Source of the DNA: Corynebacterium lactis
GTDB taxonomy: Bacteria; Actinomycetota; Actinomycetes; Mycobacteriales; Mycobacteriaceae
Direction of reading: 5' to 3'
Length of the DNA: 64,000 nt
Assembly (NCBI RefSeq): GCF_900519355.1
Contig: NZ_ULHE01000006.1
Span: forward strand, 34,606 to 98,605
Position numbers and translations under genes: made by a program. Shown in pieces: positions 43,422 to 54,072 of this stretch. The notes beneath the pieces are model-generated. The model was not told the origin of the DNA. It worked only from the letters and a program-made list of their open reading frames with translations, and did not search any database. Every line of letters begins with the position of its first letter. Within the stretch, counting starts at the first letter, position 1.

Positions 43422-46400
43422 ATGACCCTGACAAGTTCATCCCAGACCTCGCTCGCGCGCGGTCCGAAGCGCGAGGGCCTGTACAACCCGGCCCAGGAGC
43501 ACGACGCCTGTGGCGTCGCCTTCGTCGCAGACATCCACGGCCGCCAGACGCGCGACATCGTGGAAAAGGGCATCCAGGCCCTGGTCAACCTGGATCACCG
43601 CGGCGCCGCGGGCGCCGAGAAGAACACTGGCGACGGCGCCGGCATTCTCATCCAGGTCCCGGACGCCTTCTACCGCGCCGAGCTCTCCAAGGAAGGCGTC
43701 ATCCTCCCGCCGGCCGGCACCTACGCCACCGGCATCGCGTTCCTGCCGCAGGCCCGCATGGCCACGCTCGACGCCATCCGCGCCATCGAGGACATCTGCG
43801 CCGAGGAGGGCATCGAGATCCTCGCCTGGCGCGACGTGCCCGTCAACCCCGAGGAGCTCGGCTCCATGGCGCGCGACGCCATGCCGGTGTTCCGCCAGAT
43901 CTTCGTCACCGCGAAGAACCACGAGGGCCGCCAGCTCTCCGGCATCGACCTGGACCGCAAGATCTTCTTCCTGCGCAAGCGCTGCGAGCGCGAGCTCGGC
44001 GACCGCGGCGCGGGCGAGGGCTCGGGCGGCGACACCGTGTACTTCGCGTCGCTGTCCAGCCGCACCATCGTCTACAAGGGCATGCTGACCACGCCGCAGC
44101 TGTCGAACTTCTACCTCGACCTGCAGCGCGAGGAGGTCACCTCCGCTCTCGCGATTGTCCACTCTCGCTTCTCGACGAACACCTTCCCGTCCTGGCCGCT
44201 GGCGCACCCGTACCGCTTTGTTGCTCACAACGGCGAGATCAACACCGTCCGCGGCAACGAGAACTGGATGCGCGCCCGCGAGTCCCTGATCCGTACTGGC
44301 GCCCTGGGCAACATCGACCGCGCCCTGCCGGTGTGCGACCCGAACGGCTCCGACACCGCCCGCTTCGACGAGGCCCTGGAGCTGCTGCACCTCGGCGGCC
44401 GCAGCCTGCCGCACGCAGTCATGATGATGATCCCGCAGGCCTGGGAGCACGACGACACGCTGGACCCGAAGGTCCGCGCGTTCTACGAGTACCACGCCTG
44501 CCTGATGGAGCCGTGGGACGGCCCGGCCGCCGTCTGCTTTACCGACGGCAAGGTCATCGGCGCCACCCTGGACCGCAACGGCCTGCGCCCGGGGCGCATC
44601 TGGGTCACCGACGAGGGCCTGGTTGTCATGGCCTCCGAGGCCGGCGTCCTGGACATTGCGCCGGAGCACATCGTCCAGCGCACCCGCGTCCAGCCGGGCC
44701 GCATGTTCCTGGTGGACATGGAGGCCGGCCGCATCATCGAGGACGAGGAGATCAAGTCCACAATGGCCGCCACCGGCCCCTACGAGGAGTGGGTGGAGCA
44801 AGGGCTCGTCGATAAGGCGGACCTGCCGCAGAAGCGCTACAAGTACATGCCGCACATCCGCGCGGTGCTGCGCCAGCGCGTCTTCGGCATCACCGAGGAA
44901 GACGTCGACCTGATCATCCGCCCGATGGCGCTGACCGGCGCCGAGGCGATCGGCTCGATGGGCTCGGATACCCCGATTGCGGCGCTGTCCAATCGCCCGC
45001 GCATGCTCTTCGACTTCTTCTCCCAGCGCTTCGCACAGGTGACTAACCCGCCGCTGGACTCCATCCGCGAGAAGTCCGTGACCAGTATGAACACCCTGCT
45101 GGGCGCGGAGATCAACATCCTCGCGCCCACCGCGGAGGCCGCGCGCCGGATCCGCCTGGAGCACCCGATCCTGGATAACCACGACTTCGTCACCCTGTGC
45201 AAGGCTGGCGAGGACGAGCGCTTCTCCGAGTTCCACGCAGAGGTCATCTCCGGCCTCTACCCGGTGGCGCAGGGCGGCCGCGGCATGCGCAACGCCATCC
45301 GCCGCGTGCGCCGCGAGGTCTCCGAGGCGATCGACCGTGGCGCCCGCCTGATCGTGCTGTCCGACCGCGAGTCCGACGAGCGCTTCGCGCCGATCCCGTC
45401 GCTACTGCTGACCTCGGCCGTCCACCACCACCTGGTGGAGGAGCGCACCCGCACCCGCGCCTCCCTGATCATTGAGGCCGGCGACGCCCGTGAGGTCCAC
45501 CACATGGCCATGCTGCTCGGCTTCGGTGCCGACGCGATCAACCCCTACATGGCATTCGAGACCATCGACGAGCTGCGCATGAAGAACCAGCTCGGAACCC
45601 TGACCCTCGACGAGGCCTGCTCGAACTACTGCAAGGCAGCCTGGGTGGGCGTGCTGAAGGTCATGTCCAAGATGGGTATTGCCTCGCTGCAGTCCTACCG
45701 CGGCGCGCAGCTGGCCGACATCGTCGGCCTGTCGCAGGAGTTCCTGGACGAGTACTTCACGGGCACCGTCTCCCCGCTGGAGGGCGTGGGCCTCAACGAC
45801 ATTGCGAACGACGTCGCCGCGCGTCACCGCAGTGCGTTCCTGCCGCGCCCGGAGGAGCAGGCGCACCGCGACCTGGACCTCGGCGGCGAGTACAAGTGGC
45901 GGCGTGAGGGTGAGTATCACCTGTTCAACCCGGAGACCATCTACACGCTGCAGCACTCGACCCGCACCGGCCAGTACGCGGTCTTCCGCGACTACACCCG
46001 CAAGGTCGACGACCAGACCAAGCAGCTGGCCACCCTGCGCGGCATGCTGGAGCTGGCCTCCGACCGCGAGCCGATCTCGATCGACGAGGTCGAGCCGGTC
46101 TCCAGCATCGTCAAGCGCTTCTCGACGGGAGCCATGTCCTACGGCTCCATCTCCGCCGAGGCGCACGAGACCCTGGCGATCGCCATGAACCGCTTGGGCG
46201 CGATGTCCAACTCCGGCGAGGGCGGCGAGGACCCGGCCCGCTTCGACATGGAGCCCAACGGCGACTGGAAGCGCTCCGCCATCAAGCAGGTGGCCTCCGG
46301 CCGCTTCGGTGTGACCAGCCACTACCTGTCCAACTGCACGGACATCCAGATCAAGATGGCGCAGGGCGCGAAGCCCGGCGAGGGCGGCCAGCTGCCGCCG

Positions 46401-48044
46401 AACAAGGTCTACCCGTGGGTTGCGGAAGTCCGCGTGACCACCCCGGGCGTGGGCCTGATCTCGCCGCCGCCACACCACGACATCTACTCGATCGAGGACC
46501 TGGCGCAGCTGATCTACGACCTGAAGAACGCCAACCCGCGTGCCCGCATCCACGTCAAGCTCGTCTCCGAGCTGGGCGTCGGCACGGTCGCGGCGGGCGT
46601 GTCGAAGGCGCATGCCGACGTCGTGCTCATCTCGGGCCACGACGGCGGCACCGGCGCCTCCCCGCTGACGTCACTCAAGCACGCCGGTGGCCCGTGGGAG
46701 CTGGGCCTCGCCGAGACCCAGCAGACCCTGATGCTCAACGGCCTGCGCGACCGCATCCGCGTCCAGTGCGACGGCCAGTTGAAGACCGGCCGCGACGTCA
46801 TGGTCGCCATGCTGCTCGGCGCCGAGGAGTACGGCTTCGCGACGGCCCCGCTTGTCGTCGAGGGCTGCGTCATGATGCGCGTGTGCCACCTGGACACCTG
46901 CCCGGTGGGCATCGCGACGCAGAACCCGAAGCTGCGCGAGAAGTTCACCGGCCGCGCCGAGCACGTGGTCAACTTCTTCACCTTCATCGCGCAGGAGGTC
47001 CGCGAATACCTCGCTGAACTGGGCTTCCGCACCATCGATGAGGCCATCGGCCACGTCGAGTGCCTGCGCCCGCGCGACGACCTGGACAACCTGCCGCGCG
47101 CCGCGCGCCTGGACCTGTCCCGCTTCCTGCACGCCGCCGAGAGCCCCTTCTTCGAAGACCAGGACCCGCGCTGCACCAAGGAGCAGGACCACGGCCTGGC
47201 CGGCTCCATGGACGAGCGCCTCATCGCCGAGGCCGCCACACTGCTTGCCGACGCCCGTTCCAAGCGGGACTTCCAGCCGGTAACGGTCAACCACGCCATT
47301 ACGAACGTGGATCGCTCCGTCGGCACGCGACTGGGGCACGAGGTGACGAAGGTGTCCGGTCGGGACGGCCTGGCGGACGACTCGATCACGCTGAACTTCA
47401 CCGGCTCGGCCGGAAACTCCCTGGGTGCGTTCGTGCCCGGCGGCGTGACCATCAACCTCGAGGGCGACGCCAATGACTTCGTCGGCAAGGGCCTGTGCGG
47501 CGGCAAGATTGTGGTGAGGCCTTCGCGCTCGGCGCCGCCGACCGCGAACCTGGCCACCGACACCATTGCGGGCAACGTGATGGGCTTCGGCGCCACCAGC
47601 GGCGAGATCTACGTCCGCGGCACTGTCGGCGAGCGCTTCTGCGTCCGTAACTCGGGCGCGACCGCGGTGGTCGAGGGTATCGGCAACCACGGCTGTGAGT
47701 ACATGACCGGAGGCCGCGTCGTCGTGGCCGGCCCGGTGGGGCGCAACTTCGGCGCCGGCATGAGCGGCGGCATCGCCGTCCTGCTGGACACTGAGGCAAC
47801 CCGCGCGAACCTCAACACCGAGCTGGTCGACGTGGTGGACCTCGACGATGAGGACACCGCCTGGCTGGAGGCCACCCTGAGCAAGCACCGCAAGCTCACG
47901 GGCTCCGAGGCGCACTACCCGACCAACCAGTTCATCAAGATCATGCCGCGCGATTACGCCCGAGTCTTGGACGTCATCGCCCGCGCTGAGGCAGAAAACA
48001 CCGACGTCAACGTCGCAATCATGGAGGCAGTGAACAATGGCTGA
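43422..48044 (+). CDS. gltB: Glutamate synthase (NADPH) large subunit
   Basis: 1540 residues, full length. Class II glutamine amidotransferase domain with Cys30 ([12 protein letters not shown]) after a short propeptide-like N-terminus; central domain; FMN/2-oxoglutarate synthase domain with [11 protein letters not shown] and [11 protein letters not shown]; [3Fe-4S] ligands [12 protein letters not shown] (Cx5Cx4C); C-terminal GXGXG beta-helix ([21 protein letters not shown]). It transfers the glutamine amide to 2-oxoglutarate to make glutamate. It overlaps gltD by 8 bp, ensuring coupled synthesis. Very GC-biased codon use fits high expression. Candidate regulatory palindromes lie upstream. Confidence 0.97.
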   Translation: MTLTSSSQTSLARGPKREGLYNPAQEHDACGVAFVADIHGRQTRDIVEKGIQALVNLDHRGAAGAEKNTGDGAGILIQVPDAFYRAELSKEGVILPPAGTYATGIAFLPQARMATLDAIRAIEDICAEEGIEILAWRDVPVNPEELGSMARDAMPVFRQIFVTAKNHEGRQLSGIDLDRKIFFLRKRCERELGDRGAGEGSGGDTVYFASLSSRTIVYKGMLTTPQLSNFYLDLQREEVTSALAIVHSRFSTNTFPSWPLAHPYRFVAHNGEINTVRGNENWMRARESLIRTGALGNIDRALPVCDPNGSDTARFDEALELLHLGGRSLPHAVMMMIPQAWEHDDTLDPKVRAFYEYHACLMEPWDGPAAVCFTDGKVIGATLDRNGLRPGRIWVTDEGLVVMASEAGVLDIAPEHIVQRTRVQPGRMFLVDMEAGRIIEDEEIKSTMAATGPYEEWVEQGLVDKADLPQKRYKYMPHIRAVLRQRVFGITEEDVDLIIRPMALTGAEAIGSMGSDTPIAALSNRPRMLFDFFSQRFAQVTNPPLDSIREKSVTSMNTLLGAEINILAPTAEAARRIRLEHPILDNHDFVTLCKAGEDERFSEFHAEVISGLYPVAQGGRGMRNAIRRVRREVSEAIDRGARLIVLSDRESDERFAPIPSLLLTSAVHHHLVEERTRTRASLIIEAGDAREVHHMAMLLGFGADAINPYMAFETIDELRMKNQLGTLTLDEACSNYCKAAWVGVLKVMSKMGIASLQSYRGAQLADIVGLSQEFLDEYFTGTVSPLEGVGLNDIANDVAARHRSAFLPRPEEQAHRDLDLGGEYKWRREGEYHLFNPETIYTLQHSTRTGQYAVFRDYTRKVDDQTKQLATLRGMLELASDREPISIDEVEPVSSIVKRFSTGAMSYGSISAEAHETLAIAMNRLGAMSNSGEGGEDPARFDMEPNGDWKRSAIKQVASGRFGVTSHYLSNCTDIQIKMAQGAKPGEGGQLPPNKVYPWVAEVRVTTPGVGLISPPPHHDIYSIEDLAQLIYDLKNANPRARIHVKLVSELGVGTVAAGVSKAHADVVLISGHDGGTGASPLTSLKHAGGPWELGLAETQQTLMLNGLRDRIRVQCDGQLKTGRDVMVAMLLGAEEYGFATAPLVVEGCVMMRVCHLDTCPVGIATQNPKLREKFTGRAEHVVNFFTFIAQEVREYLAELGFRTIDEAIGHVECLRPRDDLDNLPRAARLDLSRFLHAAESPFFEDQDPRCTKEQDHGLAGSMDERLIAEAATLLADARSKRDFQPVTVNHAITNVDRSVGTRLGHEVTKVSGRDGLADDSITLNFTGSAGNSLGAFVPGGVTINLEGDANDFVGKGLCGGKIVVRPSRSAPPTANLATDTIAGNVMGFGATSGEIYVRGTVGERFCVRNSGATAVVEGIGNHGCEYMTGGRVVVAGPVGRNFGAGMSGGIAVLLDTEATRANLNTELVDVVDLDDEDTAWLEATLSKHRKLTGSEAHYPTNQFIKIMPRDYARVLDVIARAEAENTDVNVAIMEAVNNG

Positions 48045-49578
48045 TCCACAGGGTTTCATGAAGTACAAGCGCGAAGAGCCGCTACACCGCCCGGTTCCGC
48101 TGCGCCTGATGGACTGGAAGGAAGTCTATGAGGCCGGCCGCGAGGGCCTCATTGAGGAGCAGTCGGCGCGCTGCATGGACTGCGGCGTCCCCTTCTGTCA
48201 CTCGGCCTGCCCGCTCGGCAATATCATCCCCGAGTGGAATGACCTGGTGCGCCAGGACCGCTGGCACGAGGCCTTCGAGCGCCTGCATGCCACCAACAAC
48301 TTCCCGGAGTGGACCGGTCGCCTGTGCCCGGCCCCCTGTGAGGGCGGCTGTGTGCTCGGCATCAACGACGACGCCGTGACCATTAAGAACATCGAGCTGG
48401 CGATCGTCGAGCGCGGTTTCGACGAGGGCTGGGTGCAGCCGATCGTGCCGACCTTCGATACCGGCCAGAACGTCGCCGTGATCGGCTCGGGCCCCGCGGG
48501 CCTGGCCGCGGCGCAGCAGCTGACCCGCGCCGGCCACGACGTGACCGTCTTCGAGCGCGACGACAAGATTGGCGGCCTGATGCGCTACGGCGTGCCGGAC
48601 TACAAGATGGAGCAGCGCTTCCTGGATCGCCGCCTGGAGCAGATGGAGATCGAGGGCACCGAGTTCCGCACCGGCATCTCGCCGACCGCCGCGGACCTGG
48701 CCGATTTCGACGCCGTCGTGCTGGCCACCGGCGCCGCGATCCCGCGCGACCTGCCGGTCGACGGCCGCGACCTCGACGGCATCCACCAGGCCATGGACTA
48801 CCTGCCGGGCGCCAACCGCGTCGCAGCCGGCGAGCTCGAGCGCGCGCCCATCGACGCCAAGGGCAAGAAGGTCGTGGTCATCGGCGGTGGCGACACCGGC
48901 ATCGACTGCTTCGGCACCGCCCTGCGCCAGGGTGCGGCGTCCGTGACGCAGTTCGATATCCGCCCGCGCGCGCCGAAGACCCGCGCCGCGTCGACCCCGT
49001 GGCCGATGTACCCGCTGGTCTGGCGCGTGGCGACCGCCCACGAAGAGGGCGAGTACACCATCACCGGCTCCGAGCCGCCGGAGGCCACCGAGGCGCTGGG
49101 CCTTAACGCCCGCGTGACCGGCGAGCCGCTGGGCAAGCGCGTGTTCAACGTCAACACGGTCGCCTTCCACGGTTCGGAGGGACGGGTCGCCGGCCTGTCC
49201 GCCAACGAGGTCGAGGTCATCGACGGCAAGCGCGTGCCCATGGAGGACACCGACTTCGAGCTCGACGCCGACCTGGTCCTGATCGCCCTGGGCTTTACCG
49301 GCCCCGAGCGCGGCGGGCTGCCGCACGAGCTGGGCATCCAGTTCGACGACCGCGGCGTGATGATGCGTGACGACGAGTACATGGCCCTGCGCACCGACCT
49401 CGAAGGAAACTTCGACGGCCCCGTCTTCGTGGCGGGCGACAACGGCCGCGGTGCCAGCCTGATCGTCTGGGCCATCGCCGAAGGTCGTGCATGCGCGGAG
49501 TCGGTGGACCGCTACCTGATGGGCGAGTCCAACCTGCCGCGCGCCGTCGAGCCGACGGACACCCCGATCGGGATGTAG
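48037..49578 (+). CDS. gltD: Glutamate synthase (NADPH) small subunit
   Basis: 513 residues. N-terminal [4Fe-4S] cysteines ([17 protein letters not shown] and CPAPCEGGC), FAD Rossmann motif ([15 protein letters not shown], about residue 150), NADPH motif ([12 protein letters not shown], about residue 286), and the C-terminal [24 protein letters not shown] motif (key part [10 protein letters not shown]). It passes NADPH electrons to GltB. Start ATG lies inside the end of gltB. A strong hairpin follows the gene. Confidence 0.96.
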   Translation: MADPQGFMKYKREEPLHRPVPLRLMDWKEVYEAGREGLIEEQSARCMDCGVPFCHSACPLGNIIPEWNDLVRQDRWHEAFERLHATNNFPEWTGRLCPAPCEGGCVLGINDDAVTIKNIELAIVERGFDEGWVQPIVPTFDTGQNVAVIGSGPAGLAAAQQLTRAGHDVTVFERDDKIGGLMRYGVPDYKMEQRFLDRRLEQMEIEGTEFRTGISPTAADLADFDAVVLATGAAIPRDLPVDGRDLDGIHQAMDYLPGANRVAAGELERAPIDAKGKKVVVIGGGDTGIDCFGTALRQGAASVTQFDIRPRAPKTRAASTPWPMYPLVWRVATAHEEGEYTITGSEPPEATEALGLNARVTGEPLGKRVFNVNTVAFHGSEGRVAGLSANEVEVIDGKRVPMEDTDFELDADLVLIALGFTGPERGGLPHELGIQFDDRGVMMRDDEYMALRTDLEGNFDGPVFVAGDNGRGASLIVWAIAEGRACAESVDRYLMGESNLPRAVEPTDTPIGM

Positions 49579-49694
49579 GAGGCTCGGGCTGGGGCTCGGG
49601 TTCCGAGGCTCGGGCCTGGGCTTTCCGGGCCTGGCCTGGGCTTTCCGGTTCGGGTTACGGGCTAAAAGGGAGCCCGATTTACATATCAAAGACT

Positions 49695-49740
49695 AGGTTG
49701 GGGCCCCGAAATGGCTGGCGGGCCCCAACCTTCCCTTTAT
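49695..49740 (+). terminator. gltBD terminator
   Basis: AGGTTGGGGCCC pairs perfectly with GGGCCCCAACCT around a 13-nt loop and is followed by TTCCCTTTATTT, about 115 bp after the gltD stop codon. Confidence 0.78.
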
Positions 49741-49825
49741 TTGGTCATTTGGCGTTTATTTTGGCGCTGGTATTTTGGCGCTGGGTATTGCCTGGAGGTG
49801 CAGTGCGCCACCGAGCCAATCCGCA

Positions 49826-49989
49826 ATGCAGTAATGGGGCCCATTTCGGGCCCATTTTGGCATCCACTCTCAAATTGTGTGGTTCCGGGTCGGCAAAAGC
49901 CCAGGTCGCGAGCGTCGTAAAGCGGAGAATCACCACACAAATTGAGAGCTGGGCCCAAGATGGGCCGAAAAATAGGGCCATTACTGCAT
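49826..49989. repeat. Large inverted repeat, 57-nt arms
   Basis: The left arm (49826-49882; ATGCAGTAATGG ... TTGTGTGG) is the imperfect inverse of the right arm (49933-49989; CCACACAA ... CCATTACTGCAT). Internal GGGCCCAT blocks make each arm partly self-similar. The 50-nt loop contains a CGTCGTAAAGCG motif (49913-49924). No coding capacity; a MITE-like element or a bidirectional transcription barrier between convergent genes. Confidence 0.8.
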
Positions 49990-50021
49990 CCGGTGGCTCT
50001 GAGTGCCGAAGACCTGAAAAC

Positions 50022-50474
50022 CTACCACCAGTACTCGGGGTACTGCAGCCCGCGCAGGCGGTTCGCGAGCAGGCCCAGCACCACAATCAGCACGGCGGAG
50101 GCCACCACGAACGCGATGAAACGGGCGTCGCCGAAGTAGCCGTCGTGGTTCGGCATGAGGACCGCGACCATCGCGGTGGCGGTCGCGGGGGAGTGCGCGG
50201 CGCGGGCCACCAGCATGAGCGCGAAGCACAGACCTGCGGCGATGGCCGCCGCGATGATCGACGGGCCCATCAGGTGTAGGACGGCAACGCCCGTCAGGCA
50301 GCCAATCAGGTGCCCGAGCACCACGTTGCGAGGCTGCGCCAGCGGTAGGTTCGGGGCGCCGACAATCAGAGCCATGGCGGCACCGATGGGAGGGAGAAAG
50401 AGCAGGTCAGATACGCTTCGCGCGAGCAGGGCCAGCGTCATTAGGGGCAGGCTCACGGCCACCGACGCGAGCAC
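50022..50474 (-). CDS. HPP family integral membrane protein
   Basis: 150 residues from GTG at 50474, the first usable start after a stop about 100 bp upstream; the frame is open further and codes RPPLRHIVLAS, so a non-standard earlier start is possible. Four hydrophobic segments and the PIGAAMALIVGAPNLPLAQPRNVVLGHLIG signature (key part PLAQPRNVVLGH) define the HPP family, linked in some bacteria to nitrite transport. No nitrite gene is adjacent. The length is at the low end for the family. Confidence 0.75.
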   Translation of the reverse strand: MLASVAVSLPLMTLALLARSVSDLLFLPPIGAAMALIVGAPNLPLAQPRNVVLGHLIGCLTGVAVLHLMGPSIIAAAIAAGLCFALMLVARAAHSPATATAMVAVLMPNHDGYFGDARFIAFVVASAVLIVVLGLLANRLRGLQYPEYWW

Positions 50475-50681
50475 AATATGGCGCAGCGGCGGGCGGGGTG
50501 GTGCGCCGCTGGCGATGAATGGTCGCTTGGGTGTCCGTGATTTCGGCCTGAGAAAGAATATTAGGGCAGACTGACTGGTCTATTCAAGAGACGGTGAGGA
50601 CAGCGTGAAAGTACGGCTCGGCTCCAAGCCAACCGCAGTCCAACCCCAACCAAATCCGGCGCGTATGACACACTTATGTGC

Positions 50682-51008
50682 ATGGAGCCTATCGATGTCG
50701 CAATCCGGGATGAGTCTATCCGTCTCGGCCAATTCCTGAAGTTGGCGAACCTGGTGGGTACCGGCGGCCTGGCCAAGGAGCTGATCGCCGATGGCTTGGT
50801 CAGCGTCAACGGCGAGCCGGACACCCGTCGCGGCCGCCACCTGCACCCGGGCGATGTCGTGACCGTCAACGTCCCCGGAGCCCCCGAGATGTCGGCGCGC
50901 GTCGCCACGCCGGAGCAGGCCGCCGGAAACGCAGCCGACGAGGACGACTACTTCGACGAGGCCACCGCCGACGATGACTTTGATCCCGAAAAGTGGAGGA
51001 ACCTGTAA
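50682..51008 (+). CDS. RNA-binding S4 domain protein (YbcJ-like)
   Basis: 108 residues from ATG at 50682; ATG at 50676 is in frame 6 bp earlier. The S4 fold is visible as IRLGQFLKLANLVGTGGLAKELIADGLVSVNGEPDTRRGRHLHPGDVV (key parts LGQFLKLANL and VSVNGE). The C-terminus is acidic (DEDDYFDEATADDDFDPE). Such small S4 proteins bind structured RNA, possibly rRNA. No clear ribosome binding site. The VOC gene follows after 3 bp, so the two are likely co-transcribed. Confidence 0.85.
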   Translation: MEPIDVAIRDESIRLGQFLKLANLVGTGGLAKELIADGLVSVNGEPDTRRGRHLHPGDVVTVNVPGAPEMSARVATPEQAAGNAADEDDYFDEATADDDFDPEKWRNL

Positions 51009-51011
51009 CTC

Positions 51012-51887
51012 ATGCCCGCATTTCCCGCCGAATTTGGCATGCCCCTGCGCGTAGACCTGGTTTCCGCCGCCCCGCGCAAGACCGAGCGCTTCTACCGTGG
51101 CGTCTTAGGCTGGTCCTACCGCAACACCGCCCCGGTTCATGAGGACGCGCGCGAGGCCTCGCAGGGTCGCCGCGTCGCGATGCTCTCCGGCATGCCGGTT
51201 TCCGTGCTTCTCGACGCCGCCGATGCCGACGCGTTCACCAACCAGTGGCGCGTGAACTTCCACGTCGATTCGGCCGCCGGTGCCGTCGAGAAGGCGCGCG
51301 AGCTGGGCGCGACGATTTATCAGGAGCCCACCCCGCTTGTCGACGGTTCCACGATGGCCGTCGTTGCCGACCCCGCCGGTGGCCTCATCGGTCTTTTGGA
51401 GCAGCCGGGCGAGCAGGCCTTCATCGCGGCGGGCGAGCCGGGCACCCCGGTGTGGTTCGAGCTGGTCGCGGGCCCGGAGGAGAACTTCGAGGAGGTCGCG
51501 GACTTCTACCGCCAGTTCTTCGGCTGGGAGATCGCGGTGCGCAACAAGACTGAGCAGGGTGCTTTCGCCGTGGCGATGGAGGACGGCGCGCCGTTCGCGG
51601 GCCTGGTCGCCAGCGCAGTTGCTGCCCAGACCGATGCCGCGGACGAGGCCTTCGTCGGTTGGCTGGCGTACCTCGGCGTAGAGAACATTGACACCGCCGT
51701 GGCGAAGGCCGAGGAGCTCGGCGGCGCCGTGCTGGTCGCGCCGCAGGCCACCGAGTTTGGCCCGCTGGCGACGGTGCAGGATCCGTGTGGCGCGGCGGTC
51801 GTGCTGTGTGAGGTCCCGCTGCCTCCGGAGGAGGACGTTCGCGAGTCCGACCCGCTCGAGGGCATCGACCTCTCGCAGTTCCAGTAG
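51012..51887 (+). CDS. VOC family (glyoxalase/bleomycin-resistance fold) protein, two domains
   Basis: 291 residues containing two vicinal-oxygen-chelate modules: residues 8-135 (LRVDLVSAAPRKTERFYRGVLGWSYR ... VADPAGGLIGLLEQPG) and 145-275 (VWFELVAGPEENFEEVADFYRQFFGWEI ... VQDPCGAAVVLCEVP). This layout is common in actinobacterial hydroxylase-like VOC proteins of unknown substrate. Metal ligands are not conserved enough to claim glyoxalase activity. It ends 40 bp before a long palindromic repeat and converges on the IPMDH-like gene. Confidence 0.85.
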   Translation: MPAFPAEFGMPLRVDLVSAAPRKTERFYRGVLGWSYRNTAPVHEDAREASQGRRVAMLSGMPVSVLLDAADADAFTNQWRVNFHVDSAAGAVEKARELGATIYQEPTPLVDGSTMAVVADPAGGLIGLLEQPGEQAFIAAGEPGTPVWFELVAGPEENFEEVADFYRQFFGWEIAVRNKTEQGAFAVAMEDGAPFAGLVASAVAAQTDAADEAFVGWLAYLGVENIDTAVAKAEELGGAVLVAPQATEFGPLATVQDPCGAAVVLCEVPLPPEEDVRESDPLEGIDLSQFQ

Positions 51888-51927
51888 GGCTGTAGCGCCC
51901 TTTCTGCGACCTCTTTGGGGCCTCTTT

Positions 51928-52003
51928 GCGACCTTGTGCCACGCTACCGACGTTGTGCCAGCGTGTACCGTGGCATAACGTCGGCTGCCTGGCATAAGGT
52001 CGC
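51928..52003. repeat. GCCGACGTT palindromic element, copy A
   Basis: Near-perfect palindrome of 76 bp: GCGACCTTGTGCCACGC.. against ..GGCATAAGGTCGC, with inner CCGACGTTGTGCCA / TGGCATAACGTCGG. Its reverse complement matches copy B at 57925-57999 closely. It lies between convergent genes and has no T-tract. Confidence 0.82.
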
Positions 52004-52074
52004 CAGGTCGGTCAGTTACCGGGACAGTTGCCCGGCCGCCCAGCCACCCAGCCACCCAGCCACCCGGCTGGGAG

Positions 52075-53334
52075 CTACAAGGCCTTCCGAACCTCCGCCA
52101 CAAACTCGGCCGTCGTGGCGCTTCCTCCCAGGTCAGGTGTGGGGGTAGAGGAAACAGCCGTGTACACGGCCGCCCGCAGCCGCGCCGCTGCAGTCATCTC
52201 GGCGCTCGGCTCCCCGCGCCCACCGGAGCCCAGTTCACGCTGCCCGTCGGAGATGCCTTGCCCATCCGTCGCACCCGAACCGCCCAGGTGCTCCGCGCAC
52301 ATCGCCGCCGACAGCAGGAACGCCGCCGGGTTGGCGATACCCCGCCCGGCAATGTCCGGCGCTGACCCGTGCACCGGCTCAAACAGGGCGAACTCGTCGC
52401 CGATGTTGCCCGACGCAGCCAGCCCGAGGCCGCCAATCAGTCCCGCGCCGATATCGCTCAAAATGTCGCCGATCAGGTTTTCCGCGATGATCACGTCGAA
52501 GCGCCCCGGGTCGGTCACCATGTGCATCGCCACCACATCGGCGTTCGCAAACTCGAAGGTGACCTGCGGAAACTCCTCCGCCACGGCCTCCACCGCGCCC
52601 CGGATCACCCGCGCCGACTCCCGCAGCACGTTCGGCTTGTCCGCGACCGTCACCATCATCGTCGTCGCCCGCTCGGGGTTCGCGGCGTGCCGCGCAATCG
52701 CCATCCGCGCCGCCGCCCGCGCGAGCCGTTGCCAGCCGAAGGTCGTCGTCACCCGCAGAGAAACCGCAACGTCTCCTTGCTTATCGACGGCGCGAACGAC
52801 CGTCGAGTCCCCGCCGACCTCGGCCCACAGGCCGTGATGCGGGGAGCCGGTGGGGGCGTCGTGAGGCGGGAGGAGGTAGTCGTGGCTGTAGAGGCCCTCG
52901 GTGTTCTCGCGGATGATGGTGAAATCGGCGGCGTTGCGAGCGGTATCAGACGCTTGCCCAGGCGTGACCGGCCGGACGTTGGCGTAGAGGTCCATGCGCT
53001 GGCGCACCTGCAGGATGGGGGAGCGGTAGGTCAGGCCGGTGCCGCGCAGGTGTTTGGCGAGCTCCGCCTCGGCCTCGCGGGCGGGCTTGGAGGTAATGGC
53101 GGCCATGAGCCCCGCATCGCAGGAGTCGAGGATATCCCAGGTCTCCTGCGGCACCGGGTTTCCGCGGGTGCACCACTGGGACCAGCCGATATCGGCGTCG
53201 AGAAGCTCCCAGGAGGGGAAGCACTCGGCGATGAGGGCGCGGGAGGCGTCGACGATTTCGGGGCCGATGCCGTCGCCTGGCAATAGGGCGATGCGGCGGT
53301 GTGGTCCTGCTGGTGGCGTCTGTTGAGGCTCCAT
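52075..53334 (-). CDS. Isocitrate/isopropylmalate dehydrogenase family protein
   Basis: 419 residues from ATG at 53334 (GTG at 53343 in frame). The fold is a beta-decarboxylating dehydrogenase: IALLPGDGIGPEIV, IIRENTEGLYSH (substrate Arg-Glu-Asn-Thr-Glu), VTVADKPNVLRESA with the catalytic Lys, and DILSDIGAGLIGGLGLAASGNIG with metal Asp residues, then EPVHGSAPDIAGRGIANP. The length and a Gly/Ser-rich insert near 360-385 distinguish it from LeuB; tartrate/3-isopropylmalate/homoisocitrate-like substrates are all possible. No leu genes are adjacent. Likely cytoplasmic, NAD- and divalent-metal-dependent. Confidence 0.85.
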   Translation of the reverse strand: MEPQQTPPAGPHRRIALLPGDGIGPEIVDASRALIAECFPSWELLDADIGWSQWCTRGNPVPQETWDILDSCDAGLMAAITSKPAREAEAELAKHLRGTGLTYRSPILQVRQRMDLYANVRPVTPGQASDTARNAADFTIIRENTEGLYSHDYLLPPHDAPTGSPHHGLWAEVGGDSTVVRAVDKQGDVAVSLRVTTTFGWQRLARAAARMAIARHAANPERATTMMVTVADKPNVLRESARVIRGAVEAVAEEFPQVTFEFANADVVAMHMVTDPGRFDVIIAENLIGDILSDIGAGLIGGLGLAASGNIGDEFALFEPVHGSAPDIAGRGIANPAAFLLSAAMCAEHLGGSGATDGQGISDGQRELGSGGRGEPSAEMTAAARLRAAVYTAVSSTPTPDLGGSATTAEFVAEVRKAL

Positions 53335-53371
53335 GGCCCCCACCCTACGTGGGGCGGGGGCGCCGGGGAGC

Positions 53372-53917
53372 CTACTTTGCGAAGGTCACCGGAACCTCGG
53401 CGACGTCCTCGAAGCCCTCGGAGTGGTCGCCGAAGAGCTTCAGGACGCAGGCCTGCTCGGTGCAGTTGGCCTTCTCGCCGGTGGAGGCGACGCCGAGCTC
53501 GAAGGTCGCGGTGCCGTCCTCGGTGATGGTGGTGGTGCCGCCGGGCTTGTTGGTGATCCAGTGCTGGGTGCGGGCCGTGGAAGAGCGGTCGCCGGTGCAG
53601 TCCGGTACCGGGTTGCCCGGTGTTTTCTCGGCGGCACAGATGGCGGCGTAGTAGCCAAAGGCGGTGTCCAGCCCGGAGAGCTTGACGGAGATGACGTCGC
53701 CGTCGGAGAGGTTGTTGACTGGCTCCGCTTCGATAGTGGGGGCAGCGGCCTCGGTCGCGGTGCCAGTCTCGGAGGCGGCGGAGCTGGAGCTGGACTCGGG
53801 GGTCGAGCTGGCGCCGGAGTTGCCGCCGGAGTTGCCGCCGCAAGCTGCCAGCAGAGGGAGGGCCGCCAGTGCCGGGACGGCGAGGAGGGCCAGGCGGCGG
53901 GAGGTGCGGGTTGTCAT
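53372..53917 (-). CDS. Lipoprotein with neocarzinostatin-like domain
   Basis: 181 residues. Signal peptide and lipobox LPLLAACGG with Cys26, a Gly/Ser/Thr-rich linker to about residue 65, then an all-beta domain whose pattern (LSDGDVISVKLSGLDTAFGYYAAIC, then GTATFELGVASTGEKANCTEQACVLKLFGDHSEGFEDVAEVPVTF; key parts LSDGDVI and NCTEQACVL) follows the neocarzinostatin apoprotein family, including its paired cysteines. That family has an immunoglobulin-like fold with a hydrophobic ligand cleft. It is divergent from hmuT across a DtxR-type box, so iron control and a role in heme or siderophore binding are plausible inferences. Family call is from pattern recognition only. Confidence 0.65.
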   Translation of the reverse strand: MTTRTSRRLALLAVPALAALPLLAACGGNSGGNSGASSTPESSSSSAASETGTATEAAAPTIEAEPVNNLSDGDVISVKLSGLDTAFGYYAAICAAEKTPGNPVPDCTGDRSSTARTQHWITNKPGGTTTITEDGTATFELGVASTGEKANCTEQACVLKLFGDHSEGFEDVAEVPVTFAK

Positions 53918-53992
53918 GGGGTATCGATGCCTTTCGTCAGAAGCAACGGGGTGAGATTTCTATGAATTTTTCTCGCCCCTTTAATCAGAAAC

Positions 53993-54011
53993 TAAGGTTA
54001 TGTTAACTTAA
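53993..54011. promoter_or_regulatory. DtxR-type iron box upstream of hmuT
   Basis: TAAGGTTATGTTAACTTAA matches the 19-bp DtxR consensus (TTAGGTTAGGCTAACCTAA) at 15 of 19 positions by my alignment. It lies 62 bp before the hmuT start and 76 bp from the divergent lipoprotein gene. A weaker second site (AAAGCCGAGCCTAACCTAC, 54016-54034, about 12 of 19) follows. Repression by iron-loaded DtxR is the expected effect on both directions. Confidence 0.8.
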
Positions 54012-54072
54012 AACGAAAGCCGAGCCTAACCTACTGTGCAAAGGGTTGGAAGGTCTTAATGAAAGGAGGGGT

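Larger units (their letters stand above)
49579..50021. other. 443-bp convergent intergenic region after gltBD
   Basis: It holds GGGCTTTCCGG direct repeats (49617-49650), the gltBD terminator, an AT-rich TATTTTGGCG repeat (49755-49785) and the long inverted repeat at 49826-49989. No gene is visible. Confidence 0.6.

Noticed and set aside
46126..46137. Motif copies in gltB (44166 and 46126) as functional sites
   Set aside because: They encode the conserved peptide RFST with the commonest codons, so they may be chance; counted but flagged.
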